DNA from: Macrotrachela quadricornifera
Lineage: Eukaryota > Rotifera > Eurotatoria > Philodinida > Philodinidae
Reading direction: 5' to 3'
Assembly (NCBI GenBank): GCA_022393335.1
Contig: JAJEKB010020704.1
Coordinates: 615,357 to 679,356, forward strand
Length of the DNA: 64,000 nt
Positions 1-10,826 of this stretch are shown here, piece after piece. The notes under the pieces are model-generated. The model worked only from the letters and a program-made list of their open reading frames with translations, was not told the DNA's origin and did not search any database. A program made the position numbers and the translations under genes. Every line of letters begins with the position of its first letter. Position 1 is the first letter of the stretch.

Positions 1-267
1 TCAGAAAGGAATTTCTTTACTTGGAAATTCTTCAAAGACATTGTTTATCTGTATTAGGAAAACATGTTATAATTAATCTCTTTTGAAGATACCTCGAACA
101 TATTCTCATTTTATCAAACGCAAAAGTACTTCCTGTCAAAAAAAAATTCTCTTCTATTCATTATTAATATGACATCACCAGCAACAAAAAAAAATATTGT
201 TTTCTTTTTATTAATTATCAAACAACTTTGACATCAAAGACTTTATTATAATCTAAAAACACTTAAC
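1..267. other. AT-rich upstream flank, no feature seen
   Basis: AT-rich leader before the GPCR start codon. No coding frame, tRNA or repeat could be supported here; it presumably holds the promoter and 5' UTR of the downstream gene. Confidence 0.4.
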
Positions 268-1309
268 ATGATCAATAACACAACCAATACAGCTGGTTTC
301 GTGTTAACTCTAATTTCGCTTACCTTTAGCTCAATTACATGTATAACCTCAATTATTATTTGCATTTGTATCATCTATCATTATCATTATCATCAATTGA
401 AACGACAAGAAAGAATAACACTTATTCTTTCAGCTGATATTTATTCTGCTATATTTATTTATATTACAGCGGCAATATCATATCATATAGAAACATTGTT
501 AGGTGATTTGTATGGAAGAGATTGTAATTTATCATGGTGCATATTTAGAACATATTTGATTGGAGTAATGCTTTGCATTTTATATTATAGTTTCGTTGTT
601 CAGGTAATTATTGATTAATTTATATGTCTGTAGAGTAAAAATAATAAATATATCGTATTGAGATTGAAAAACTTTATTGTTATATTTTTAGGCTTTTTAT
701 CGTCTATGTTGCATTGTCTACTCATCCTTTAAATGGTTGCAACAAGCTAGATTATATCTAATCGTGATCCCTATTAAATCGATTGTCGCTTTTGCTTTCG
801 TGTGTCCTGTACTTTTTTGGCATGATATCATTTATCTGTCAAGCGAACACAATTGTTTTACTCTATTCACAAATGTTCGTGCTATAATTTGGACTGCATT
901 GACTACATATCTAATTCCATTTTCTTGTCTATCAATTATATATATTCGAATTACTATATTCATTCGAAATCAACCAAATAATATAGTGGCAGCTGTACAA
1001 CGTCGACAAGAACGAGATCTGAATGCTCTTCGACGTATTCTTATTACTATCAGTCTGTTATTAGTTTTGGGAACACCAGGCATTGTTGTTATAATTCAAG
1101 CTTTGATCATTGGTAATGCATCTTCAATAAGCTATCGCATAATATGGATAGGAGGAGCTGTTTCTTTGACTGTGTTTAGTATTGGAATGGTCTTTATGGA
1201 TCCTCAATTGAATAATATTGTTCTTAGAAAATGGAAACGAATTCGTGTGATGCCTGCTGACAATATATTACAAGCTTCTAATCAAATGGGAAGCATACTC
1301 ACAAACTAA
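268..1309 (+). CDS. Rhodopsin-type G-protein coupled receptor, two exons
   Basis: Predicted seven-transmembrane cell-surface receptor of 317 residues. Exon 1 is 268-603, a phase-0 intron runs 604-691 (GT...AG, 88 bp), and exon 2 is 692-1309. The exons join in frame as ...SFVVQ/AFYRLC. Seven hydrophobic segments can be traced, TM1 starting near residue 10 and TM7 ending with DPQL. A cysteine before TM3 (NLSWC) and one in extracellular loop 2 (EHNCF) are placed for the usual disulfide. The N-terminus has NNTTNT, a possible glycosylation site. QAFYR sits where other class A receptors have DRY, and DPQL where they have NPxxY; I associate both with a receptor family expanded in bdelloid rotifers. 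Ligand and G-protein partner cannot be read. The start is the first ATG, just before TM1. Short termini are typical of this group. Confidence 0.85.
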
Positions 1310-2572
1310 TCATTTTATTCTCATTCAAACTATAAAACTAGACTTAAAACTTTCTTCATTGATAGATTAACTTTGTTTTAATTATATTTAATTGCTTATA
1401 CATTTTAAAAAAATAATTGTAACTAGTTTACACTTTATTAATTAGTATTTTTTTTTGAAACAAAATATATCAATGATTAACCACCTATCTGAAATCATTT
1501 ATATCGATATCTTCATGTAGCAACAGAAAAAATTTCAAAAAATTCAAATCTTTATAAAACAAATACGTTTTACGATGTCACCCCGGAAAAAATATCACTT
1601 CTTTGAATTGCATCTCGTATAAGTTGCATGACAGTACAAACATTATACTTAGGGGTATCCAAAAGTAGTAAGAATGGTACCTTTTTTACATTCAGAAAGC
1701 TCGAACAACTTTTTTTTTTTATAAAAACACTAGTAGGCTGATTCTCGTTCCACTAAAGTCTTATGAAAATCAGATTTAATATATGCTTTTCGATGCGCCT
1801 CAACTTGTTCTACAAAATAGTATATTTGGTTTCTCAATTTCGAATAGCTCTCCTTTTTCGACAGAATACTTTAAACGTCGTAATCAGGACTTTTGGCATA
1901 CGCTAAGTACTTATGTTACTTTTCTTTTTGTCAATCAAACTATTATAAAACTAAATGAAGGACAAAAAACAGATGGTTGGATTGCGCATTCGCTTAGATT
2001 TCGCCAGGGATCGAACCTGGTTCGTCAATTTAGTAGATTGATATACAGCCAATGTATTACGAAGGAAGCGAATTGCTATAATTTGCTTACCATTAATATT
2101 AAACATGCAAATCGCCTTCTATATAAATTTATTATTTATTGACATTGTGCAATTACGCACATGTAGAAAAAATGAACGTGAAGAAAAAACAAACTTCAAT
2201 GAAAATTTGAAACAAAAATGATCTTTCAAAATATTATAATTAATTATACAATAATTCCGTAGTATCACATAATTATCTATATGAATTTACTGATGCTGAA
2301 TAAATAAATCAATAATTGATCCAACACGAGATCCACATTTTATAGTGAAAAATCTATTGTATTGAAGGCTTTTATACCAACAACATATGAATAAACATGG
2401 GAAGATTAATAACTTAAAAGAATATGTATATTGAAAATGGCTTACTGGATAATTATTCAATATTCTTTATTTTCACCTTTTTCTTTTACCTCTAAGATAT
2501 TCGACTATTGTCCATATATAAAACAAAATACTTTGTTTATTCAAAATAATTCAAAATAAAGTTGAAAACATA
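1310..2572. other. Intergenic, one transposon-like end and one tRNA T-arm-like motif
   Basis: No supported gene. At 1650-1670 the sequence TAGGGGTATCCAAAAGTAGT repeats the terminal inverted repeat of the element at 9173-9813, so a solo or truncated end probably lies here. At 2004-2020 there is a perfect tRNA T-arm shape (minus strand), but no full cloverleaf. The 119-codon frame at 1783-2142 covers that motif and resembles nothing I know. Confidence 0.4.
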
Positions 2573-2658
2573 TTGAAGATCAAGAGAGATAAAAGAAGAA
2601 TCATCGAATGGTTGTATAATGATATTGATATTTGTTTAATTTTTCGGGGTAAAATCTT

Positions 2659-2960
2659 ATCGCCAATTCAGCATTTCGCCAATTGTACTTTTCGCCAATT
2701 GTACTTTTCGCCAATTGGCGAATATGAACTAGTAGTTCGCCAATTGGCGAAGTTCTCCAAGAATTTCGCCAATTGGCGAACATGATAATAAGAATTATTT
2801 CATTTATTGGCGAACGTCATATTGGAAACTCGCCAAATTGGCGAATATCCTGAGGAATTTCGACAATTGGCGAATATGATAATAAAAATTATTTCATTTA
2901 TTGGCGAACGTCATATTAGAAACTCGCCAAATTGGCGAACGTCATACTGGTTACTCGCCA
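2659..2960. repeat. Palindromic TTCGCCAATTGGCGAA satellite, block 1
   Basis: Array of the perfect dyad TTCGCCAATTGGCGAA and its half sites, spaced by AT-rich linkers. In the better copies the higher-order unit is about 93 bp: full dyad, a linker like TGATAATAAAAATTATTTCA, a half site GGCGAACGTC, another linker, then CGCCAAATTGGCGAAT. Open frames that cross it simply translate the repeat and are not genes. A second block follows at 3320-3640. Confidence 0.85.
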
Positions 2961-3319
2961 ATTTTATAGAGGGCATATATTATTGTACTAGAATGAAACG
3001 TCGTCTGTTATGGTCCGATCCCAAGATCAGATCATAATGCTGTCCTGGATGTATTAGGGTGTAATATCTTTTCAAAGTGCGATCTCAGTGATAACATTTA
3101 GATTTAACTATTTGTAATCACTTATCTATGAATGTATTATGTTCGAGGTGTGATTTCACTTAGATACAACTATTTGTAATCACTTTTCTATGAATGCACT
3201 ATGTTCGAGGTCTAAATGGTTGCCGATGTATAAATACATCAGTTTTTTTTAATAAAAGCACAATCTACTTTTATATCTTTATCCATTTATTATCTTAAAG
3301 TGTAAGAAGCTTCTTGATA
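2961..3319 (+). repeat. Insertion splitting the palindromic satellite, with internal 62-bp duplication
   Basis: Unrelated sequence between the two satellite blocks. It contains a direct tandem duplication of period 62 bp: the motif AACTATTTGTAATCACTT starts at 3106 and again at 3168, and both copies continue to GTTCGAGGT. A TATA-like TGTATAAATA at about 3217 is followed by AATAAA at about 3251, which would suit a small solo LTR, but I could not define termini or a target duplication. The element class is therefore unassigned. Confidence 0.45.
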
Positions 3320-3640
3320 TTGGCGAACATCATACTAGCAATTCGCCAAATTGGCGAATGTCCTGAGGAATTTCGCCAATTGGCGAACGTGATAGTAAAA
3401 ATTATTTCATTTATTGGCGAACGTCATATTAGAAACTCGCCAAACTGGCGAATGTCTCGAGGAATTTCGCCAATTGGCGAACATGATAGTAAAAATTATT
3501 TTATTTATTGGCGAACGTCATATTAGAAATTCGCCAAATTGGCGAATTTCATACTAGCAGTTCGCCAATTGGCGAAGTTCCTCAGGATATTCGCCATTGG
3601 CGAATGTACCGTTGGCGAAAGTGAGGATTGGCGATAAGAC
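3320..3640. repeat. Palindromic TTCGCCAATTGGCGAA satellite, block 2
   Basis: Continuation of the satellite at 2659-2960. It carries several complete 16-bp dyads and the same roughly 93-bp higher-order unit, including the TTATTTCATTTATTGGCGAA linker. The last copies near 3590-3640 degrade into half sites (CGCCATTGGCGAA, TTGGCGAAAG). Confidence 0.85.
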
Positions 3641-4103
3641 ATAAGTCCAATTTTTCCATTGTATATAAGATTCAAATAAAAGTTTGCATTAAAATTGAAC
3701 AAATACCTTCTAATAATTTTCTTGAGGGAGAAACAGCGAATCCTTGTCAGATCTGTTAAGAACTTATTGCGGAATTATCAAAGATTATTCCAAGAAGAAA
3801 CTCATATTTTTGAAATTTATTTAACAGAAATGATAAGCAGCTGATAAGACAATAAATTATCTAAAAAACCTTGAACAAATTTTATGTCTTTTTTTAGAAA
3901 GAATCATAAAAATAAATATCTTATTCAATTGTCAAACTTAAAGTTTGTTATGCTCTCGTATACTTTTTAATTATTTATCAAATTTGAATAAACTTTATCT
4001 ATATGTTTCTAGGTTATTTCACTCTTTTCTTTGATGAAGATATGAGTGAGAAATGTAGTAAATAGTTTTGTTTTTCTATCAATCAACTCGAAAAATTTCT
4101 CAT
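3641..4103. other. Intergenic, nothing recognised
   Basis: AT-rich spacer between the satellite and the tRNA gene. No gene, tRNA or repeat structure could be supported. Confidence 0.4.
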
Positions 4104-4175
4104 GTCTATGTAGTCTAGCGGTTAGGAGCAGGCGCCTTCAACGCCAAGGCCCGGGTTCAAATCCCGGCATGGATA
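4104..4175 (+). tRNA. tRNA-Glu (anticodon UUC)
   Basis: A complete cloverleaf can be folded. The acceptor stem pairs GTCTATG with CATGGAT over seven positions (two G-U). The D-arm contains TCTAGCGGTTAGGA, as in eukaryotic tRNA-Glu. The anticodon stem is GGCG/CGCC with loop CCTTCAA, giving anticodon TTC. The T-arm is CCGGG-TTCAAAT-CCCGG, and A4175 is the discriminator base. A T-run at 4179-4187 suits a Pol III terminator. Oddities: position 33 is C rather than the near-universal U, and the outer anticodon-stem pair is A-A, so it may be a variant or decaying copy. Confidence 0.85.
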
Positions 4176-5574
4176 ATTTTTTTTTATAATTCAAATTAAT
4201 TTTATTTTACTCTTACGGAAAGGAATTTCGTAATCTTCTGATGTATTACGTTTTTTTCTTTGACATTAAGAAGAAAGAGAAAATAAAATCTAAGAATTAG
4301 TCATCTTATCATTCATTCTTTTCTTTCTATTTTTGATTATATTATTTTACTTCTTTAGACAATACTAGATATAAAATAAGATAGATGATCTCAACTTCTT
4401 TAGTTTTTTTTTGTTGACCATGATTCCATACTGTTAAATAAGATATTTTACAACGAAAAATTAGAAAGACTTTTTATTTTTGAATGGAGTCAGACTATGA
4501 GAATGTGCTCGAATAATTGTTCATACATGTATCAAAAATTACGTGAATGTACGTGCACAATGTCGCATGAAAAGGACACAACCAAGTATCAAAATATTTG
4601 TAATGGAAAAAGCCTGAATACAATGGCTATCAGCGTTGCCAAGTTATTGAACAAACAATTGAATCTATTCTTTTTTTGAAATGAATAATAAAGTTGCTTG
4701 TGAATTAGAAATGACATGCTGATAGATGATGCAGTAGTCTTTCCTCTCAAAGATGCATCTCTAAGATAACATGATTCATAAGTAATTTGACTTTTGTATC
4801 TGTCTTCAATGTCTCTACGTATTGTCCTTGCCTCATTTTATTAGATTTTATTTATTTTTACTCTTATTCTTTTTTTAAGTATAAAAATTAAAGGAAACTC
4901 ATACGCATTGATATCAACAAAGAAATAGAATAAGAATTTTTTAGTGTCTTTTAGTTTCTTATGAATGAATTTGGTTAGTATGTACTATAATGAATGACAA
5001 GAGAGTAGTTGTGAGGGTGAGAGATGATGAATCAGTATAAATGATGCCATAATACTCAGCATAGTCGAAAATCTATTATTCGCAGATTTGGGCATGTGAA
5101 AGTTGATAAAACAGCACTCAGTAGGTAAAAATCAAGCATTTTAGGGCATCCAGTGCATGAGGTCTAGCATCTCTTAGGAAAGTCAGAAAAAGGTCGGGTT
5201 GGTTTTGTTCGATAGAAACAAAGGTAGGGCTATCAAATGGCATCCTCAGAATCAAAACGGTAATGGAAAATTTGCAAACCACAGCTTTGCAAAAATCTCT
5301 ATTTCTAACAAACTAGGAGGGGACAAGGGGGAATCAAGTTGAGGCGTTTCGATGCCCCAACATTTCTCTTTCTAATGGCGAAAACCGCAGGCCTCTATCT
5401 TGTTCCTATCAAGAAGTTATTCAAAAAACCGTACGATGCCTTCGATTTTGAAACAGATAGTAATAACAAAAAACATCTAGTACAAAAAAATAAGCTTTTC
5501 TCGGAAATGATAAATTATTAGAGCCCACAAATATAAATCGCAAGACAGTTATTCCACTATACGTTTATAACAGG
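4176..5574. other. Intergenic, no supported gene
   Basis: AT-rich. Open frames of about 60 codons (for example 4497-4679 and 5339-5521) show no recognisable domain or splice context. Nothing else could be supported. Confidence 0.4.
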
Positions 5575-5864
5575 AGCACTCATAGATCATATGTTGGAGG
5601 CATCCTTAATCCTTCATAGGCTATATATTGAGAGTAGCCATAAGTCATCATAGGCTTTATATTGGGAGTACGCCTAACCTATCTAAAGCTATATAATAGG
5701 GGTACCCATAGATCATCACAATATATATATTAGAGGTACCGTTGTGTCATCCATGGAAGTGACACTTTAGACTTTAAACTAAAATAAAAGTTCAAATTGT
5801 ACAGTCGGTAAGGGCTATTTTAGGTCTTTGAGCTTCATAGTATCTAAGATATATTAGCACCACA
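5575..5864 (+). repeat. Partial copy of a 35-bp minisatellite element
   Basis: About five degenerate units of the minisatellite whose core reads CTATATATTGGGGGTACCC-TTGGGTCATCAACTA. From about 5757 the array runs into ACACTTTAGACTTTAAACT...ACAGTCGGTAAGG...GAGCTTCATAGTATCTAA. The same order (array, then this flank) occurs in the left arm of the large palindrome near 12490-12590, so this is a truncated relative of that element. Confidence 0.65.
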
Positions 5865-6911
5865 ATAATACAGGATTTGAGCACCTATCGATAGCTGCAG
5901 AATGTGGTGGAAGACTTAACAAGGTTTTCTGAAGTTTAGTGCTTAACGTTCTTTTGTCCTTCGAGCCTGACACAAACAGACAACCTATTTTATTTTCATA
6001 TGACCCTCAGTACAGTCGAAGAAACATATAATAAATTAAGAGAGTGTTGAAGTATTCTGTTCGTATTTTTTATTTATCAGCAAATATTAATATATAGTTT
6101 ATTTTGTATAGATAGATTTATTTGTATTGACTAGAAATATTTCAATGATACTTATAAACGAGAATACTTGTTGTATAATACCTTTTAAAATATAGATTGT
6201 GTGAATGAATAGACATTTAAGTTCAAAAAAAGAAATATTTTGATTATTGTTCGAATCACAATTTTTTTAATTCTCAATTCTTTTTTCATCGCATAGAAAT
6301 CCGTCAATCATTCGAAGTAATTTTGAAGCTTTGCAATTGCTAAAATTTACCTTATTGATACACTTTTATGCTTTAAAGATAAGATATTTATTGCGAAATT
6401 TTATATTTTCTATATGCAATAATTGTTTTGATATATGAGCATGTGATTCGTGTAAATTAATACACTTTATCTATTTTGCACTGTGATTATAACAACTACT
6501 ATCCTCTGATGATATTAATATGGAAAAAACATTTTTTTGGGCTTTATAGACTCTGAAAAGACTCTCTCAATGTTTTCTTGTTGCATTTCTTATTCATCTT
6601 GTAAATTGGATTCTATCAGTCTCAATCAAAGCTCTCGATAATTTTTGGAGGTTGGAGGAGTGAAAAAATTCCCAGACACTCAAACGCAGACTGTCTGTGA
6701 AAGAAAACTAGGTAAATAACTGACTGCTAAAATTTGCCCGACAGATTTTGAGAGATACCTTAAAATTTTCGCAGACACGGTATAAAAAGTAGAAGGGGCT
6801 AGCTCATCCCATCCCCTCCTACATAGAGAGTCTTGGTCTCAATACAGGCCGTTTGTTCCTATTAATTGAATTTTTTCGCGACAAAAATGTGTTTACATAT
6901 GCATATACAAT
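5865..6911. other. Intergenic, no supported gene
   Basis: AT-rich region between a minisatellite and the 3' end of the minus-strand PARP-like gene. No domain-bearing frame and no structured repeat could be supported. Confidence 0.4.
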
Positions 6912-8447
6912 TTATATATAGATTACTAAATATTCTGGTAAAATTTGTTCATTTGAATAAACTACATAGATATTTGAGCCATCTGTTGTTGAGTCATAAT
7001 CATCCGGACACTGTCGCATATTTGAGTTGCCAATACAACTTTTACCAACGATCACACGACATACAAGTATTGTGCGTTGATTATTCACTAAATTTGGTTC
7101 TGTATACTTTTGACTAATAGAAGAAACTGATGAAAAAATATCTTTTTTGAATCTTATAATCTCACCGTGTAGACCAATAAGTTTATGATCAAATCGATAT
7201 CGAATTATATTTTCGGCACTCGTATGAGGACATCCATGAAAAAGGGTACGTTCCGTTTGATTATGTCCAATTCGAGCATCAATCGTCGCTTTTTTATTTA
7301 GATAATCTTTAAACCAATCGTAATTGTCAATTTTATAAATATGAAAGATTCGTTCTGATGAAATGGCTAAATTATTGATTATTTTATAGTATTCATCTGA
7401 GTCAGTTGATAGACATGTCAAAAGGTCATTCGATAAGAAGAATCTATCATTCGAAATATCAGGTATTTCAATGCGACGATCAAATTTATCGCAAGCTTCT
7501 AAAAGCTCATTATACGTCTCTTCATATGATATTGTGCCTCGAATTTGCCTGATAATTTCTAGCCGCCCATATTGGAATCCAATGCATACAAGTAACGGGT
7601 ATGTATCAATAGAATTTAACATGATGGAAATTGCAATATGGTTGCCCATTTGACTCTTAAGCATATCTTCCAACCTGCAATAAAATTGTTTCATTACTAT
7701 CAGGAATTATATTAAAATGACGCGACCACAGTCGTACAATTTTGTATATTGAGTATTGGAACTTACTGAGAATTATTGGTATCAAACGTTGCATCCCATA
7801 CCCATACAATGAAATTTTTGTCTAGATAATCAAGAATCTCACGAGAGCCTAGGACTTGTTCGTAGAAAATATTAACCGCAATGCTCCTTTCATGATGTAG
7901 CAAGAGAATTAGAGGTCGAGGCTAAGAAAAAAAAAAGGAATATTTTTAAATTTGATTCTCATAAGAAATGGAATATTTTACTTTATTTGCATCGAATAAT
8001 GCTTTCATAATGGCTGCATCAAGTGACCCGGAGAAGAGAGTTAGACTACACGAAGAGAGACGCTTGCTGAATTTGGATGAAAATTTTCTGATCATCATGT
8101 CTTCTGTAGTCGAAAGCAGATCATCATTGTATGTATGTTGTTGAGATTCTAGATGAATGATTTATTTTAATTAAAACGAAACTTGAATTTCAGAAATATG
8201 ATAATCATTGCTATTTGAGAAGTTTCACAATTGAATGATCATTTTTTAGTGTACTTACGCTTTGTGTTGCTGAGAAAATCGAATAATGCATCGACGTCAT
8301 TGTCATTGATCTATTATTCGAGATAGAATATCTTTAAATAAACATTATGAATTTTTTACATACTTCGATATCATCAAAATCTGAAAAATCGATGTCTTCA
8401 CTAGTTTCAGATTCAAAGGATGATAGTTTCTTTTGATCCTGTTCCAT
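6912..8447 (-). CDS. UAS-domain / PARP-type ADP-ribosyltransferase fusion, five exons
   Basis: The spliced product is 406 residues. Exons in order of translation are 8447-8364, 8310-8259, 8148-7982, 7921-7767 and 7674-6912; all introns are GT-AG and the frame is kept at every junction. Residues 1-80 are acidic and serine-rich. Residues 82-216 match the UAS thioredoxin-like domain of FAF1/UBXD8-type proteins (RPLILLLHHERS, YLDKNFIVWVWDAT, LKSQMG, IRG...EELL-like tail). Residues 243-406 match a PARP catalytic domain (TERTLFHG at 295-300, QKYT, RTILVCRVIVG, final ILPEYLVIY). The NAD-binding histidine is H299. The glutamate position of polymerising PARPs is I388 (NIYVVY), which predicts mono-ADP-ribosylation at most. 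The usual GxYF tyrosine appears to be I332, so NAD binding may be altered. UAS domains bind ubiquitin-pathway or fatty-acid ligands in known relatives; the target here is unknown. Confidence 0.8.
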
Positions 8448-9170
8448 TTGAAATAATTTTCGAGCTTGATAAACATTTCACAGGTCATTTTTGTATGATT
8501 ATATATAAGAAAAAAACCCAAGCGGAAAAAAACGATTTGAGTTTGTCATGTAAATCATTTTTTACCACCTAGAAAAAAAAACTTAATCATCATCTTTTCG
8601 TTCTGTTATTTACTGTATGACTCTTGAAAAAAATCACTTCGTTTGTTTTTCTTTCCTTATTGTAAACGAAAGGCAAATCCTCGTGACTAATCAATCTGTA
8701 TTGAGAAAAAACCAATAAGATTTTATATTATTTCCCAATAGGAACATGACTCTTTACAAAATACAACGACAATAATCTTTCATCACATGATGCAAATAAT
8801 ACTAATTTTGCTGACATTAAGCGAATGAAATTAAATCGGCTTACTTATCGAAAAAAAACGTTACTTTACATTTTGAACACGAGTTTTCACGCGTCAAAAC
8901 AAAAACTGGCATCACTCAGTCAAACAAGATTTTCTGCAAAAAACAGATTCATTGAATGATTAAAACTCTCTGAGAAAATTATTCTGTCGCTGCATTAAAC
9001 TTGTAACATGCAGAAATGAAATCATTGGAAAAGTCTCTTATCAAGGCAGAGCATTTCTTTTTGTATTCGATAACTGTTACTATGGTCAAAATATTTAAAA
9101 TTTTATTTTCTTTTACTAGTTGACGATCTTACCTATCGTCTTGCCAGATTCTTTTGGCATTCCTTCTACG
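8448..9170. other. Intergenic, upstream of the UAS-PARP gene
   Basis: AT-rich; presumably contains the promoter of the minus-strand gene. No other feature could be supported. Confidence 0.4.
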
Positions 9171-9172
9171 TA

Positions 9173-9813
9173 GGGGTATCCAATAGTAGTGGCAACGAAA
9201 TTTAAGTGCTACATAGTAAACTTCATAAAAGTTCCTTTTTACATAGAATGATAGAAAAGAAAATGCTCTTTCTTTCTATGCTATTTGATCACTATTGAAC
9301 TAATATCGTGATGATTAAATTTGGATAAAAACTGTTTTTGTTGAATGCTAGTTCGTTATAGTAGACCATAACGGATATGTTACTTTTGTATGCCGCCTTA
9401 TTATTAGTTGATGAATTGTATCAAAAAAACAAATATACAAGCACAAGAAGTAGCGTAAAAAGCTGTACAATTTCCACTGAATCGCTTATTTTCTAAGTGC
9501 ACTTTTTCCTCTTCGAAATGCACAAAATTCTGAACAGCCAAATTTCGATATAACGAAAACCAGATTTTCTTTTTGATAAACGATATATACATTTCATCCT
9601 ATCTCATCTTCTTATTACTAAATATGTTTCATTTAAAAAACAGAATACGCTACAGGACGCAGCGTGAAAAACTCTACATTTTTTGAAAGAAAACAATACA
9701 AAAATACGATAGGGATAGAGCATTTTATTCCCTATCATTCTATGTAAAAAGGAACTTTTATCAAGCTTAGTATGTGGCACTAAAATATCGTTGCCACTAC
9801 TGTTGGATATCCC
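9173..9813. mobile_element. MITE-like element with inverted repeats and TA target duplication
   Basis: The left end reads TA-GGGGTATCCAATAGTAGT and the right end, reverse-complemented, TA-GGGATATCCAACAGTAGT. Similarity continues inward for about 95 bp through TGGCAACGA and AAAAGTTCCTTTTTACATAG. TA flanks both ends, as for Tc1/mariner-type insertions. No transposase frame is present, so it is non-autonomous. A second, half-length copy is at 24590-24812 and an isolated end is near 1650. Confidence 0.75.
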
Positions 9814-9815
9814 TA

Positions 9816-10455
9816 TGTATTCTCTTGGAAACTTCTATTCAGCAGTTTCCACAAAGCAGTTTTCCATAAGAATTTCTCAAATTAAAAGGTTCAAATGAAG
9901 TTATAGTTTGGCTTATAGTAATGTTACGTAAGCGAATTTTCGCACACGATGCTGCTTTTCTTATGCTCTCACAAGCATCACATTTACTTTTTGACATCTC
10001 AAAAGAAAATGGTTACAAAAGTGTTTTGTGATGAGTATCACAAACAAAAACGTACTCACCAGTAAGCTTGTATTGAAGTAAATGCCGAAACCTCGGAATT
10101 GAATCCGAGAGTTATATGTACTTCAAAAAGTGAAAAAGACAAATGAGTTATTCAAGAATGTGTCGACTAGAGCTCGTCGGGTCCGGATCTGAAAATCTTA
10201 AGTTGATCTAATGTAGGTAAGTTCTGAGTCTGTAAATTACTATTAATTAGAAAAGATATTCAGTATACACAATAATTGTTGCTTTGATTTTCTTTAGTTT
10301 TTGATTATTTTCTTCAGAAAACGATGAATTTATTTATGAATAAATTAGGATTTTGTGTTTATTACAATGATACTCATTATGATGCTCTTTTATCTTTTCA
10401 AGATAACCCTCAACAATTTCTGCAACGCGTTGACTTTATTAACATGAGTTTATAA
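9816..10455. other. Intergenic, nothing recognised
   Basis: AT-rich spacer between the MITE and the Helitron-like element; no gene or repeat structure could be supported. Confidence 0.4.
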
Positions 10456-10826
10456 TCTATATATATATAATGTCGAATGTCATGTCTGATCTCTCTTCCA
10501 TTGATCAATTTTTTCGACCAATCAGATTTCAGTAAGCATTTTTCTCTGCTATTATTCTCATGAACTATGGACATGTTCGAGCCATTTAGGGGTTATCAAG
10601 ATGTGTTCTCGATATGGCTCGAATAACTCTATGTTTCATATGCATGATAGTCGAAATCTAATATCAACTCATGATATATACAAGACAAGTCAAGCCCACC
10701 TTCTTATGATGTTTTCTGGGTAGTGCTAACGGACCTCTGCGCACGTCTCTTAAATTACACAACACACAATAATCATATTTCGTCCACAACCGAAAGAACA
10801 ATGCAATTTGCACGGGGTATAGCTAG
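10456..10826 (+). mobile_element. Non-autonomous Helitron-like element (371 bp)
   Basis: The 5' end is TCTATATATATATAATGTCG and the 3' end is TGCACGGGGTATAGCTAG. A TC start, a CACGGG-type subterminal motif with a short inverted TGCAA/TTGCA just upstream, and a CTAG end are the Helitron signature. The element lies between A (10455) and T (10827), the expected A/T insertion dinucleotide, with no target duplication. It is far too short to encode a Rep/helicase protein and none is visible. Confidence 0.7.

Noticed and set aside
1990..2075. Minus-strand tRNA candidate around a perfect T-arm (CCAGG-TTCGATC-CCTGG)
   Set aside because: The acceptor stem pairs at only about five of seven positions and no D-arm or anticodon arm could be folded. 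At best a tRNA fragment or chance palindrome.
2573..3526. Open frames of 60-76 codons on both strands with NWRTSPIGE-like repeats
   Set aside because: They translate the palindromic satellite; the same peptide motif appears on both strands because the DNA is a dyad.
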